Of a stretch of 64,000 bases of DNA, positions 47,465-56,752 are shown in pieces. Source of the stretch: Bacteroidota bacterium (GTDB taxonomy: Bacteria > Bacteroidota > Bacteroidia > Cytophagales > Cyclobacteriaceae); assembly GCA_018267275.1 (NCBI GenBank), contig JAFDYV010000011.1, positions 147,225-211,224 on the forward strand, read 5' to 3'. How positions within the stretch are numbered: position 1 is the first letter of the stretch; the number at the start of each line of letters is the position of its first letter. The position numbers and the translations under genes were made by a program. The notes under the pieces are model-generated. The model had not been told where the DNA came from. It ran no database searches and saw nothing but the letters and a program-made list of their open reading frames with translations.

Positions 47465-48229
47465 TCAGTGAGCCTCTTTGAAGTTCCAACCGTACCAGTT
47501 TATTTCTACCACCACTCCGTTATCAAGCCTGTGGTTAGGAAAGGCCAACAATGAGCCTAAAAATAGCTGCAACTTGCCGCTTACGTTATACCCCGCACCA
47601 ATTACGGTTTGCGACTTTTTGTGATCTCCAGAAATAAAATCTCCCATCAACAGCCATTTGTCGTTGAGTTTGTATTCATAGCCAAACATAATGCCGAAAT
47701 GATCTGTGGGCGGGCCACCAACAAATACGTTATTGGTGTGATAGGGGCCCGCAATTAGATACCCTTTTTTTGATGGCTGCCAACGAACCAGTGCGTAGTT
47801 CATCATCGCAATTTTTTTGTTTGCCAACTCGTTGCTAAGGTTTGGACCGATTTGGGTACCCACATTTAAGAACAACCTTTCTTCTTTCAACACGACTTGC
47901 TTTTGAAGCGTAAACATCAAAAGCGGGTAGAGCGGTTTTCGATTGCTGTTATCATTCATAGACACAATTTGTCCACCTCTACCAAAACTGAGAGGAAGGT
48001 CCACAAAATTTACCCCCATATCCCAGCCTTTGCCAATGCCGTAAACAACGTGCGACTTTGATTCAAGCTCGTTTACTTGATAAAAATTAATTTGATGTTG
48101 ATAAAAGAATTTATTTTTTGGTGTGATATCTCCAGATGGAATATTAAACAAGTTTTGTTGAGCTTGTGAACGGTTGATGGATAGGTTCGCCAACACGAGT
48201 ATCGATAACAATAAGTAGAGTTTTTTCAT
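47465..48229 (-). CDS. Hypothetical outer-membrane beta-barrel protein
   Basis: A 254-residue protein with a signal peptide (MKKLYLLLSILVLANLSINRSQAQ). The mature part alternates hydrophobic and polar residues with aromatic strand ends (YGIGKGWDMGVNFVDLPL, FGIMFGYEYKLNDKWLLMGDF), as in small outer-membrane barrels. Its ATG directly follows the TAA of the gene before it (TAAATG), so it is the last gene of the SPFH operon. Function unknown. Confidence 0.75.
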   Translation of the reverse strand: MKKLYLLLSILVLANLSINRSQAQQNLFNIPSGDITPKNKFFYQHQINFYQVNELESKSHVVYGIGKGWDMGVNFVDLPLSFGRGGQIVSMNDNSNRKPLYPLLMFTLQKQVVLKEERLFLNVGTQIGPNLSNELANKKIAMMNYALVRWQPSKKGYLIAGPYHTNNVFVGGPPTDHFGIMFGYEYKLNDKWLLMGDFISGDHKKSQTVIGAGYNVSGKLQLFLGSLLAFPNHRLDNGVVVEINWYGWNFKEAH

Positions 48230-48520
48230 TTAGACCACAGCAAAATATTTGAAAGTAATAGTAACGAGTACGCACAGCATCAACGTGCCAAGAAAAAACC
48301 GTGGAAGCGGTTTCTTCTTTCTTTTCCTTTTTTGATTGATTTCAGGTTGTTCAACTCGCACGTTTTTCTGTCCTCTGGTGTTGGTCATTGCCGAAGGATT
48401 CGCAATCACTACAACGTGCGTCTGTGTTGAAAGATGATGCGGGGCGATGACCCTTCCCGCATCACGAATATCCCCCAGCGGTATGCCGGGGGATACAATA
48501 ATTGAATTCATGGTTTTCAT
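48230..48520 (-). CDS. Small hypothetical membrane protein
   Basis: A 96-residue protein with a polar N-terminal region, a very basic stretch (QKRKRKKKP, residues about 63-71) and one C-terminal hydrophobic helix (FFLGTLMLCVLVTITFKYF), so probably tail-anchored. It sits between the SPFH gene (8 bp away) and the barrel gene (no gap), which supports it being real. I do not recognise it. A second in-frame ATG lies three codons downstream. Confidence 0.6.
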   Translation of the reverse strand: MKTMNSIIVSPGIPLGDIRDAGRVIAPHHLSTQTHVVVIANPSAMTNTRGQKNVRVEQPEINQKRKRKKKPLPRFFLGTLMLCVLVTITFKYFAVV

Positions 48521-48528
48521 AGTACTTG

Positions 48529-49329
48529 TTAGTCTCGGCCGCCAGAGCCTTCCGATGTGGGATTGATCAGCAGCGGTGTTTTACCGTCTGTCATGATCAT
48601 CTTTGTGTTGGGCGATTTCGCCAGCTCGCGGAAAGCTTCAATGCTTTGCCATTCGATGATCTTGGTTGTCAACCCTTCAGAGATGATCTTTTGGGCATCG
48701 CGGATACCCTGTGCCTCAATGATCTTGCGTTGGGCCTCGCGCTTTTCACGCTCTAATAAAAACTCCATGCGTTGCGCATCTTGTTCAGCTTCCAGCTTTT
48801 CTTCAACAGCACGCGCCAAGCCGGTGGGCAACTGAATATTTTTCAACAAAACTGCCTCTATCTCAAATCCACGGCTCAGTAATATCTTCGACATCTGTTC
48901 GGTAATCTCTTTTTCAATGGAGGCGCGTTGGGCTGAGTGCATGTCTTTGGCAAAGAACCTCGAACATACATCTGCGGCAGAAGAACGGAACACGCTACTG
49001 ATCACATTCACCTCATTGCCTACGCCAATAGACTCGATGATCGCGGGTGCTTTATCAGGTTGCATTCTATAGAGAATGGAAATGATGGCAGCCACGTTCA
49101 AACCTTCTTTTGAAGGTAGGTTTGCGTTGATTTCCATGTTCATGGTACGGATGGGCATTTTTATTACGGTTGATGTGAAAGGATTAAACCACACCGCACC
49201 CGGAGTGAGAATCTTATTATTCAATTTTCCGACTTTTCTTTTCACGCCCACTTCACCTTGTCTCACAATTGAGCAACTGCTCATCACCGCAGCAATGACC
49301 AGTATCGAAACTATTTTTATCGTTCTCAT
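48529..49329 (-). CDS. SPFH/prohibitin-family lipoprotein
   Basis: A 266-residue protein. The N-terminus MRTIKIVSILVIAAVMSSCS is a lipoprotein-like signal (MSSC). The SPFH/Band 7 domain follows: GEVGVKRKVGKL, LTPGAVWFNPFTSTVIKMP, and RMNMEINANLPSKEGLNV-like strands, then a coiled helix AVEEKLEAEQDAQRMEFLLER and SEGLTTKIIEWQSIEAF. Prohibitin-like proteins form ring assemblies that organise membranes or shield proteases. Two very small ORFs precede it in the same direction with 5-8 base gaps, probably in one transcript. Confidence 0.9.
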   Translation of the reverse strand: MRTIKIVSILVIAAVMSSCSIVRQGEVGVKRKVGKLNNKILTPGAVWFNPFTSTVIKMPIRTMNMEINANLPSKEGLNVAAIISILYRMQPDKAPAIIESIGVGNEVNVISSVFRSSAADVCSRFFAKDMHSAQRASIEKEITEQMSKILLSRGFEIEAVLLKNIQLPTGLARAVEEKLEAEQDAQRMEFLLEREKREAQRKIIEAQGIRDAQKIISEGLTTKIIEWQSIEAFRELAKSPNTKMIMTDGKTPLLINPTSEGSGGRD

Positions 49330-49336
49330 ATCGAGT

Positions 49337-49507
49337 TTAATTTAATTGAGCCTTATTTTTTCTTATCCATTGTTTTAACTGTGCCACTTCGCCAGGTTGT
49401 AACCATAGTAACGATTTGCGGTATTCCTTTCGAAGTAATCGGGGGTTGAAACTCACCCGCTGCAAAACGTATTTGCAGTATTCAAGCATCGTTTTTTTTG
49501 CTTTCAT
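49337..49507 (-). CDS. Small hypothetical protein (56 aa)
   Basis: A 56-codon ORF from ATG 49507 to TAA, ending 7 bases before the SPFH gene. The product is basic and helical, with MLEYCKYVLQRVSF, RLLRKEYRKSLLWLQPGE and a terminal WIRKNKAQ. Its pattern (EYCK..L..VSF...LFRKE..KAL..L...E...L..W) is one I associate with a conserved small protein of Bacteroidota, which supports it being real. It has no membrane segment. No function is known to me. Confidence 0.65.
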   Translation of the reverse strand: MKAKKTMLEYCKYVLQRVSFNPRLLRKEYRKSLLWLQPGEVAQLKQWIRKNKAQLN

Positions 49508-49512
49508 CTATT

Positions 49513-49614
49513 CTATCTCACGGTGAAGGAAATCCAAGCCATGCAGAAGAAGTAGAGCAAAATGACTGACCAGGTCAGTACTGTCTTTTGATTGATTTTA
49601 TTTGAAGATTGCAT
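49513..49614 (-). CDS. Single-pass membrane peptide (33 aa)
   Basis: A 33-codon ORF from ATG 49614 to TAG, five bases before the 56-residue ORF. After a polar start (MQSSNKINQKT) it has one hydrophobic segment VLTWSVILLYFFCMAWISF, then a short basic tail. Position in a tight run with the next two genes and the clean one-helix design argue for translation. No ribosome-binding site stands out, which is normal in this phylum. Confidence 0.45.
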   Translation of the reverse strand: MQSSNKINQKTVLTWSVILLYFFCMAWISFTVR

Positions 49615-49690
49615 ACCAGTTTTATTTTGAAAATTCATTGAATAGATCTGCCACTGAGGAGGCAGAATGAACAACAAAAACAGGTAGTGC

Positions 49691-50005
49691 TTAAATTAAG
49701 AGAGCCCGGAAAACAATCGGCTTGGCGTGTTTTGCAACGATAGTGTGAGGCTGAAAAAAGAGTTTTTTAGAAGACGAGGTTTGTGAGAAAGATCTTTGGT
49801 TAGTAGCCAGGCATGGACGTTTGATGGCGAGTACCTTTCGTTCGTTGACAATTGCCTCCTCAATCAATTCGCAAGTTTCTTCGGTCGTTTCTTTACTTTG
49901 ATTGCTGGTCGCAATCGTGTCTACGTATCCTAATGAATTGACAATCAGTACTATGATTATCAAAAAGTTAGGGAAGAAACGATATTTTGATGCGATTGAT
50001 AGCAT
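49691..50005 (-). CDS. Small exported hypothetical protein
   Basis: A 104-residue protein with an N-terminal hydrophobic signal or anchor (FFPNFLIIIVLIVNSLGY, about 10-27), then a polar, Ser/Thr/Glu-rich region with two cysteines. No known domain. It lies 69 bp downstream of dnaX on the same strand. The upstream spacer contains the sequence CCCTAACTTTCGT that also precedes the ECF sigma gene. Confidence 0.5.
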   Translation of the reverse strand: MLSIASKYRFFPNFLIIIVLIVNSLGYVDTIATSNQSKETTEETCELIEEAIVNERKVLAIKRPCLATNQRSFSQTSSSKKLFFQPHTIVAKHAKPIVFRALLI

Positions 50006-50074
50006 TACTATCTGTTGCGTTAGTAATGCTAATAACGAGAAAGCCTTACGAAAGTTAGGGTATGCAAAAAAAAA

Positions 50075-50674
50075 TTAAAAATCGGGGTCTAGGCCAAATC
50101 GATCCTTTAACCGTAGCAGCATTGGGTTTTGTTGTGCCATGGCGTCAAACTTCTCTTTGTTGGTGTAGGCGAATTTTTGGCTCTCTACTTGTTTTATGTG
50201 AGAGGAAACCTGTATGGTGTTATTGCCCAAACGCTCACGCAAAAATCCTACAAGCTCCGTTTTTAATCCGAGTAGCAGCGGCTCCTCTACCGGGTTTGCC
50301 AAAGTAACGTGTAGTGTGCTGCCATTTAGCTCATATCCGCGGCTCAATAAATGGTATTCTGCAACTTGATTCTTTTTTGTTTCTGAGAACTGCTGCCAAG
50401 TTGCCGCAAGTTCTTCTGGCGTAAATGCTCGGTCGGGTAGTTGGGTCTTTGGCTTTTCTTCCGATTGCTCTTTTACTGGTGGCTTTAGAATGTTACCTAG
50501 GTTGAGTGTTGCCTTTGGCTTACCAGACTCTTTTGGTATTGATACCTTAGTTGGCGAAACCTTTGCGACAGTTGGGGAAATCTCCGTTGGTTCTGCCTTT
50601 GGCACTTCGGCAGTTGGTTGTTTTTCGGCTGGCTGCTTACTGTGGGATTCGAATTCCTCAGCCGTTAACTCACT
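50075..50674 (-). CDS. dnaX: tau-specific C-terminal region of dnaX (-1 frame)
   Basis: A 199-codon continuation in the -1 frame, entered at the A run (50674-50683). It begins SELTAEEFESHSKQ, passes a proline/lysine-rich linker and ends in a folded domain (FTPEELAATWQQFSE..LHVTLANPVEE..LLRLKDRFGLDPDF) that matches the C-terminal domain of Bacteroidota tau subunits, which contact the polymerase and helicase. There is no good start of its own (only a GTG at 50605). With a -1 shift, dnaX gives a 564-residue tau. It could equally reflect one miscounted base in the homopolymer. Confidence 0.85.
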   Translation of the reverse strand, partial: SELTAEEFESHSKQPAEKQPTAEVPKAEPTEISPTVAKVSPTKVSIPKESGKPKATLNLGNILKPPVKEQSEEKPKTQLPDRAFTPEELAATWQQFSETKKNQVAEYHLLSRGYELNGSTLHVTLANPVEEPLLLGLKTELVGFLRERLGNNTIQVSSHIKQVESQKFAYTNKEKFDAMAQQNPMLLRLKDRFGLDPDF

Positions 50675-51768
50675 TTTTTTTTTACCGCCTCTGCATCTAG
50701 AGCGGTGGTTTTGAATACGGCATTCACGTTGGCCATTTTCATCAACGCCAGTTCCACCAAAAGGCGCTGGTTTTTACTGCTTTTGTAATTGATGTCGCAC
50801 TGGCTGGCCAAGTTTAGCCACGATAGTAAAAGTGAAGTTGATGCTGCTTGTGCCTGCTTCAAATATCTTTCTTTTACCGAGTCTGGTACTTCCATTAGCA
50901 TTACAGTACGCGCATCTTGCGACACCAGCAAATTTCTAATATGCTCGCTCAGGCCCACAATGAAGTTGTGCCCGTCAAATCCTTTTCGAAGAATCTCGTC
51001 CAGCAGCACAAGCGGTTGGGTTGGGTTTTCGGCCAGAAGACCTTCTACAACTTTAAAGTAGTACTCGTAGTCGAGTATGTGCAGGTTATTGATCACATCT
51101 TTGAAGGTCACGGCCTTCCCCGATGAGAAGGTCACCATCAAATCGAAAATGGAGAGCCCATCGCGCAACGCGCCATCTGCTTTTTGTGCAATTAGGTGCA
51201 GCGCCTCTTCCTCAACCTTTATTTGTTCTCTATCGGCAACTTTTTTTAGTTGTCGGGCTATATCCGAAACCTGAATGCGGTTGAAATCGAAAATTTGACA
51301 CCGCGACAAAATCGTTGGAATGACCTTGTGCTTCTCGGTGGTAGCCAAAATAAAAATGGCATAAGAGGGTGGCTCCTCAAGCGTTTTCAAAAAAGCATTG
51401 AATGCTGAATTGGAGAGCATGTGCACCTCGTCAATGATGTACACTTTAAACTTTCCGAATTGAGGAGGATAGCGAACTTGGTCTATCAGGTTGCGAATGT
51501 CTTCTACGGAATTGTTAGAAGCAGCATCCAATTCAAAAATATTCAGCGAGTTGACTTCAGCTTTCTCTTCGAAGCCATTGATCATTCGTGCAACAATGCG
51601 GGCGCAAGTAGTTTTGCCCACCCCGCGAGGTCCACAAAAAAGTAATGCTTGCGCAAGTTTATTATTGTCTATGGCATTTTTTAGCGTGGTGGTAATATGT
51701 TCTTGGCCAACCACTTCGTCAAAACCGAGTGGTCTGTATTTTCGGGCCGAAACAACAAAACTATCCAT
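50665..51768 (-). CDS. dnaX: DNA polymerase III subunit gamma (zero-frame dnaX product)
   Basis: A 367-residue clamp-loader ATPase from ATG 51768 (MDSFVVSARKYRPLGFDEVVG, the usual start; the frame extends 24 codons further upstream without support). Walker A GPRGVGKTT, Walker B/DExH IIDEVHMLS and the SRC motif TILSRCQIFDF (Arg finger) are all intact, and the collar domain III runs to the end. The normal zinc-binding cysteines after Walker A are missing (RMINGFEEKAEVN), as in other Bacteroidota. The frame stops two codons after a run of ten A residues, exactly where domain III ends, making a gamma-like protein. The tau-specific region continues in the -1 frame. Confidence 0.9.
   Translation of the reverse strand: MDSFVVSARKYRPLGFDEVVGQEHITTTLKNAIDNNKLAQALLFCGPRGVGKTTCARIVARMINGFEEKAEVNSLNIFELDAASNNSVEDIRNLIDQVRYPPQFGKFKVYIIDEVHMLSNSAFNAFLKTLEEPPSYAIFILATTEKHKVIPTILSRCQIFDFNRIQVSDIARQLKKVADREQIKVEEEALHLIAQKADGALRDGLSIFDLMVTFSSGKAVTFKDVINNLHILDYEYYFKVVEGLLAENPTQPLVLLDEILRKGFDGHNFIVGLSEHIRNLLVSQDARTVMLMEVPDSVKERYLKQAQAASTSLLLSWLNLASQCDINYKSSKNQRLLVELALMKMANVNAVFKTTALDAEAVKKKVS
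50674..50706 (-). promoter_or_regulatory. dnaX slippage site: hairpin followed by ten A residues
   Basis: On the minus strand, ACCGCTCT - loop - AGAGGCGGT (one bulged G, 50684-50706) runs directly into A10 (50674-50683), then GTGAGTTAA containing the zero-frame stop. Net -1 movement, or one added or two lost A residues in the RNA, joins the two dnaX frames. Confidence 0.6.
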
Positions 51769-51843
51769 GCGGTGCAAGATATACGTTGGTAGGGGAAAGG
51801 GAAAGGAATTGTGAAAATAATGTTCTAATACGATGGGCAATCG

Positions 51844-51851
51844 TATATTTG
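51844..51851 (+). promoter_or_regulatory. -7 element of the vapBC-type operon
   Basis: TATATTTG, exact TAnnTTTG, 18 bases before the antitoxin ATG. It lies within GTAT-N7-ATAC (51843-51857), a possible autoregulatory operator. Confidence 0.5.
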
Positions 51852-51869
51852 TGATACAATTGAAACTTT

Positions 51870-52085
51870 ATGAAAGTAACTGCCATAATACCAGATGAGT
51901 TGGTAAATGAAGTAAAAAAAATGACTGGAGGAGCAACTATTACCGATAGCCTTATTATTGCGCTCAAATCTTATACTTCTAAACAGCGCTTGATCAAGGT
52001 CATGGACAAGGTAAGAAAAGATCCGCTTGTTTTTCAGGACGGTTTTTCAGCAGCTAAGGTTCGAAAACTCAATAGAAAGGTGTGA
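51870..52085 (+). CDS. VapB-type antitoxin
   Basis: A 71-residue protein. The N-terminal MKVTAIIPDELVNEVKKMTGG, then ITDSLIIALKSY, is the ribbon-helix-helix pattern of DUF2191/VapB-like antitoxins that bind DNA as dimers; the C-terminal tail (DPLVFQDGFSAAKVRKLNR) would wrap the toxin. It overlaps the PIN toxin gene by four bases (GTGA), the standard coupling for this type II system. A promoter box precedes it. Confidence 0.87.
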   Translation: MKVTAIIPDELVNEVKKMTGGATITDSLIIALKSYTSKQRLIKVMDKVRKDPLVFQDGFSAAKVRKLNRKV

Positions 52086-52441
52086 TTATATTTGACACTA
52101 GTATTTGGATAGAGTATTTGAGAGGCAAAGACCAATCAATAGTTGAAACTGTTACTGAATATCTTCATGATGATAAGGTAATTGCTTTAAGCCCCGTTTT
52201 TGGCGAATTACTACAAGGAGCAAAGGGTTCAAAAGAGGAATCAGATATTCTTGCCTTTTGGCAAAACTTACCAAAACATGATGAAGAAAACTTAATGATC
52301 CGAGCGGGATTGTTGTCACTTCGACATAAACTTTGGAGTAAAGGTATAGGATTGATTGATGCTAGTATCCTGTATTCTGCATTAGAAACAGGTTTTGAGA
52401 TTTGGTCTAAAGATGACAACTTAAATAAGGTAGCAAAGACA

Positions 52442-52462
<21 letters not shown>
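52082..52462 (+). CDS. VapC-type PIN-domain ribonuclease toxin
   Basis: A 126-residue PIN domain. Metal-binding acidic residues are visible: D5 in IIFDTSIWIEYL, the Glu of GELLQGAKG, D in GIGLIDASILYSA, and D in WSKDDNLNKVA. VapC toxins cleave tRNA or rRNA when antitoxin is lost. The start is GTG at 52082, overlapping the antitoxin stop. Its 3' end overlaps the argH 3' end on the opposite strand by 21 bases with no terminator, so the module is wedged tightly between dnaX and the arginine cluster. Confidence 0.88.
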
Positions 52463-53778
<1,316 letters not shown>

Positions 53779-53782
<4 letters not shown>

Positions 53783-54360
53783 ACTAGGTTTGGGTAATGG
53801 ATTTGTAAATATTGCAGTAACATAATCGTCTTTCCGTCTTTTATCTCACCATTGTTCATCATCTCCAACGCGGTTGAAAAAGGCAGTTCCAACACATCGA
53901 TATCTTCATGTTCATCTACTCCGCCACCTTTAGATGTTTGCATATCCCTTGAGTACTCTGCAACAAAGAAGTAAAGAATTTCTGTCACCGAGCCGGGCGA
54001 CATGTAAGCTTCGTAAATCTTTTTTACATCGCGAATTTTGAAACCTGTTTCTTCTTCTGTTTCTCTCCGGATGCAATCTTCCGGATTATCTAAGTCCAGT
54101 AAGCCAGCGCATGCTTCAATCAGCATACCCGTTGGATTACCATTGATGTAAGAGGGTAACCGAAATTGACGTGTTAAGATAACTGTTTTGGTGATTTGAC
54201 TAAAGAGTAGAATGGTTGCGCCATTGCCCCGATCGTATGCTTCGCGATTTTGTTCAATCCATTTACCGTTTTTGTGTTGATAGTCGAACGTGACTTTTTT
54301 CAACGTGTACCAGTTGTTAGAAAGGATTTGTGTGTCTTTAATATTGACTCTTGGATTCAT
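53779..54360 (-). CDS. nudK: GDP-mannose pyrophosphatase NudK (Nudix hydrolase)
   Basis: A 193-residue Nudix enzyme very similar in layout to E. coli NudK: REAYDRGNGATILLF, ILTRQFRLPSYINGNPTG, the Nudix box AGLLDLDNPEDCIRRETEEE continuing TGF, YMSPGSVTEILYFFVAEY and the terminal ELPFSTALEMMNNGEIKDGK. It hydrolyses GDP-mannose or related sugar nucleotides to GMP and sugar phosphate. Its presence in an arginine operon is odd; it is coupled to argH by a 4-base overlap, while an IVP gene and a heptad array separate it from argE. Confidence 0.92.
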
Positions 54361-54364
54361 GACA

Positions 54365-54406
54365 GTTTCCGGTTACTGGTTGCAAGTTTCTGGTTTTCGG
54401 TTTCGA
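54365..54406. repeat. Heptad array, left of IVP gene 1
   Basis: Six consecutive 7-base words all starting GTT: GTTTCCG, GTTACTG, GTTGCAA, GTTTCTG, GTTTTCG, GTTTCGA. The same class in opposite orientation lies at 54854-54881. Confidence 0.7.
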
Positions 54407-54422
54407 TTTTAGTTTGAGGTTA

Positions 54423-54812
54423 TCAATTCTTTGATTCTGGAGGCTCGTTCCAGTTATCTTCCGCCCATTGAGTAAACTTATTGATTCTTTTGCTTAATGA
54501 GTCATAGTCATTCCTCAAATCTTCATACATATGCTTGTCAGGCAATGAACCCGTTTCAAATAGAAAATCTAAATGGACGATAGTCTCATCACATTCTGAT
54601 TGGGAATAAATTAGATATTTGATGAAATCTGCCTTGTATTTCCTTCTCCCATAGCCCTCCACAATCGAAGCCGTGATAGACTTTGATGATCTCCTAATCT
54701 GTCCACCTTCTTCGTACATTTCAAACTTTGGAAGTGTAAGTGACATTTTGTGAATCTCGATGGCCAGTCGTTTTGATTCTTTGTAAATTTCCAATTCCCG
54801 ATAACTTTTCAT
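54423..54812 (-). CDS. Four-helix-bundle protein (IVP / S23 family), copy 1
   Basis: A 129-residue protein of the family first seen in 23S rRNA intervening sequences. Pattern: Y-R-E-L-E-I-Y-K-E-S-K-R-L-A at the start, F-E-M-Y-E-E-G-G-Q-I-R-R-S-S-K-S in the centre with SIVEGYGRRKY, then FIKYLIYSQSECDETIVHL. The fold is a four-helix bundle with a basic surface; relatives form pentamers, but the role is unknown. It interrupts the arg run between argE and nudK, flanked by inverted heptad arrays. It differs clearly from copy 2, so it is not a recent duplication. Confidence 0.88.
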   Translation of the reverse strand: MKSYRELEIYKESKRLAIEIHKMSLTLPKFEMYEEGGQIRRSSKSITASIVEGYGRRKYKADFIKYLIYSQSECDETIVHLDFLFETGSLPDKHMYEDLRNDYDSLSKRINKFTQWAEDNWNEPPESKN

Positions 54813-54853
54813 TCGACTGTTCTATATGTTACAATAGATGTTACAATGTTGGC

Positions 54854-54881
54854 TTGAAACGGGCAACCTGGAACCGGCAAC
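54854..54881. repeat. Heptad array, right of IVP gene 1 (inverted)
   Basis: On the minus strand GTTGCCG, GTTCCAG, GTTGCCC, GTTTCAA: four GTTnnnn words, inverted relative to 54365-54406. The two arrays align at about 24 of 29 positions. Confidence 0.68.
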
Positions 54882-54884
54882 AAT

Positions 54885-55940
54885 TCATAGCTGCTCTATC
54901 AACTTGATATATCCATTTATTCCGTCCTCGATCTCGTGAAGAAAAATGAATTCATCCGCACTGTGCGATCGTGCAGAATCGCCCGGTCCCAATTTGATCG
55001 AAGGCACGGGAATCAACGCCTGATCGGAAGTAGTTGGAGATCCATACATTCGAATGCCCAATTTTTCGCCTGCTTTGTAGAGAGCATGTTCTTTTGGTAT
55101 TCCTGAAGGGCGAAGTCTTAATGAACGAGGGGTCACTTCACACCGAACGTTCTTTTTGATCGTCTCCAAAATCTCTTCGAGTGTGTAGGCATCAGTTGCG
55201 CGCACATCTACCGTAAACTTGCACTCAGATGGCACTTGGTTATGCGCTTGCCCTGCGTGAATCACCGTAACCGACATTTTTACTTTGCCGAGCGATTCTG
55301 AAACTTTTGGAAACTCATAACTCCGAAACCACTCAATGTCTTTCAACGATTCGTAAATTGCATTGACACCTTCTTCACGTGCAGCATGCCCAGCTTTTCC
55401 ATACGCAACGCAATCCAACACCATCAACCCCTTTTCAGCAATGGCCATGTCCATTAGTGTGGGTTCACCCACAATGGCACAATCAATTTTTGGTAGCTCG
55501 TTCCAGATCAATTCAATACCGCCTGTTCCTGAAATCTCTTCTTCAGCGGTGGCTGCCAATACCAAATTGTATTTCAAATCGTTGCGCAAGTACAAATAGA
55601 AAAATGTTGTGATAAGACAGACCAACGGACCACCCGCATCATTGCTGCCTAACCCATATAATTTTCCATCTTCAACACTTGGGCTAAACGGGTCGCGCGT
55701 GTAGGCAGGGTTCGGCTTTACAGTGTCGTGGTGCGAATTGACAAGTAGAGTTGGTTTGTTTGCATCAAAATGTTGACTCACTGCCCACACATTGTTGCCT
55801 TTCCGTTTGGCAGGGATGTGGTGGTAATTCAAAAAGTTGTAAATCAACCCAGCGGTTTTGTCTTCTTCTTTGCTAAACGATGGAATCGAAATCAGTTGCT
55901 GCAATAAGTCAGTGGCGATATCAGGTAAGTGTTCTTTCAC
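54885..55940 (-). CDS. argE: M20 family N-acylornithine deacylase
   Basis: A 351-residue zinc hydrolase of the ArgE/DapE group that removes the acyl group late in the arginine route. Metal-binding residues: H in NSHHDTVKP, D in GLGSNDAGGP, E-E in TAEEEISGTGG with the general base, the Glu of VGEPTLMDMA, and a late His in SAHSADEFI-like ARSHSADEF. The dimerisation domain lies between about 165 and 265. Because the upstream carbamoyltransferase may prefer succinylated substrate, this enzyme may be a desuccinylase; sequence alone does not decide. It lies four bases downstream of argB in the operon. Confidence 0.9.
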   Translation of the reverse strand: MKEHLPDIATDLLQQLISIPSFSKEEDKTAGLIYNFLNYHHIPAKRKGNNVWAVSQHFDANKPTLLVNSHHDTVKPNPAYTRDPFSPSVEDGKLYGLGSNDAGGPLVCLITTFFYLYLRNDLKYNLVLAATAEEEISGTGGIELIWNELPKIDCAIVGEPTLMDMAIAEKGLMVLDCVAYGKAGHAAREEGVNAIYESLKDIEWFRSYEFPKVSESLGKVKMSVTVIHAGQAHNQVPSECKFTVDVRATDAYTLEEILETIKKNVRCEVTPRSLRLRPSGIPKEHALYKAGEKLGIRMYGSPTTSDQALIPVPSIKLGPGDSARSHSADEFIFLHEIEDGINGYIKLIEQL

Positions 55941-55944
55941 TTTT

Positions 55945-56736
55945 TTAGGATTGCGTAATCAACGTGCCTTTGGTTTCGTAACTGGTGTTCGCCAATAAAT
56001 TAGTATGCTCACCAATTAACACTTCTTTCACACCCGATTCAATCGCATTGAAGGCATTTTCGAGTTTCGGCAAAATGCCATCGTGAAACGAACCTTCGCT
56101 CAACAATTTTTGATACGTGGCTTTATTCAAATTTGTAATCACCGATTTCTCGTCTTTCACATCTTGCAATACACCTGTTTTTTCAAAGCAGAAAATCAAG
56201 CGTACATCAAAGTGTTTGCTCAAGGAAATGGCCAGCACCGATGCAATAGTATCCGCATTTGTATTGAGCATGGTGCCGTTAGCATGCGTGAGTGGCGCAA
56301 AAATCGGAATGACATTCTGCTTCAATAGAAAATAGAGTAAGGTAGAATTGACACTATCGGCTGTGATGTCCCCCACAAAACCAAAATCAGTTTCACCAAC
56401 CGGGCGCTTTACGGCCTTGATGAGATTACCATCTGCACCCGTTACGCCCATGGCATTGCAGTGCCACTCTTGCAGTTGCGCCACGATTTGTTTGTTGACC
56501 AGCCCGCCATACACCATTGTTACCAAGTCCAATGTCTCGGCATCGGTTATGCGCCTTCCTTTTACGTAGTTTGATTGAATGCCTAATTGGTCGCCCAACT
56601 TGGTGGCAATTTTTCCACCTCCATGAATTAAGATTTTGGGTGCTTGTATCGATGCGAAATCCTTTAAGAATTTTTTCAATGACGGCTCATCGTCCAGCAC
56701 GTTGCCCCCGATTTTAATAATGTATAGTTTGTTCAT
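55945..56736 (-). CDS. argB: Acetylglutamate kinase (N-acylglutamate kinase)
   Basis: A 263-residue amino-acid kinase that phosphorylates the acylated glutamate. The ATG at 56736 gives MNKLYIIKIGGNVLDD, the standard N-terminus; nine more codons upstream are possible but overlap argF'. ILIHGGGKIATKLG is the substrate-binding glycine loop, VKGRRITDAETLDLV the next conserved block, and LNTNADTIASVLA the ATP site. It lacks the N-terminal helix found in arginine-inhibited hexameric kinases, so it is probably not feedback-inhibited in that way. Confidence 0.95.
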   Translation of the reverse strand: MNKLYIIKIGGNVLDDEPSLKKFLKDFASIQAPKILIHGGGKIATKLGDQLGIQSNYVKGRRITDAETLDLVTMVYGGLVNKQIVAQLQEWHCNAMGVTGADGNLIKAVKRPVGETDFGFVGDITADSVNSTLLYFLLKQNVIPIFAPLTHANGTMLNTNADTIASVLAISLSKHFDVRLIFCFEKTGVLQDVKDEKSVITNLNKATYQKLLSEGSFHDGILPKLENAFNAIESGVKEVLIGEHTNLLANTSYETKGTLITQS

Positions 56737-56752
56737 ACTTTTTTTGTAATTC

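Noticed and set aside
49565..49578. Palindrome CTGACC-A-GGTCAG as an operator
   Set aside because: It falls inside the 33-codon ORF and is short; there is no second copy nearby.
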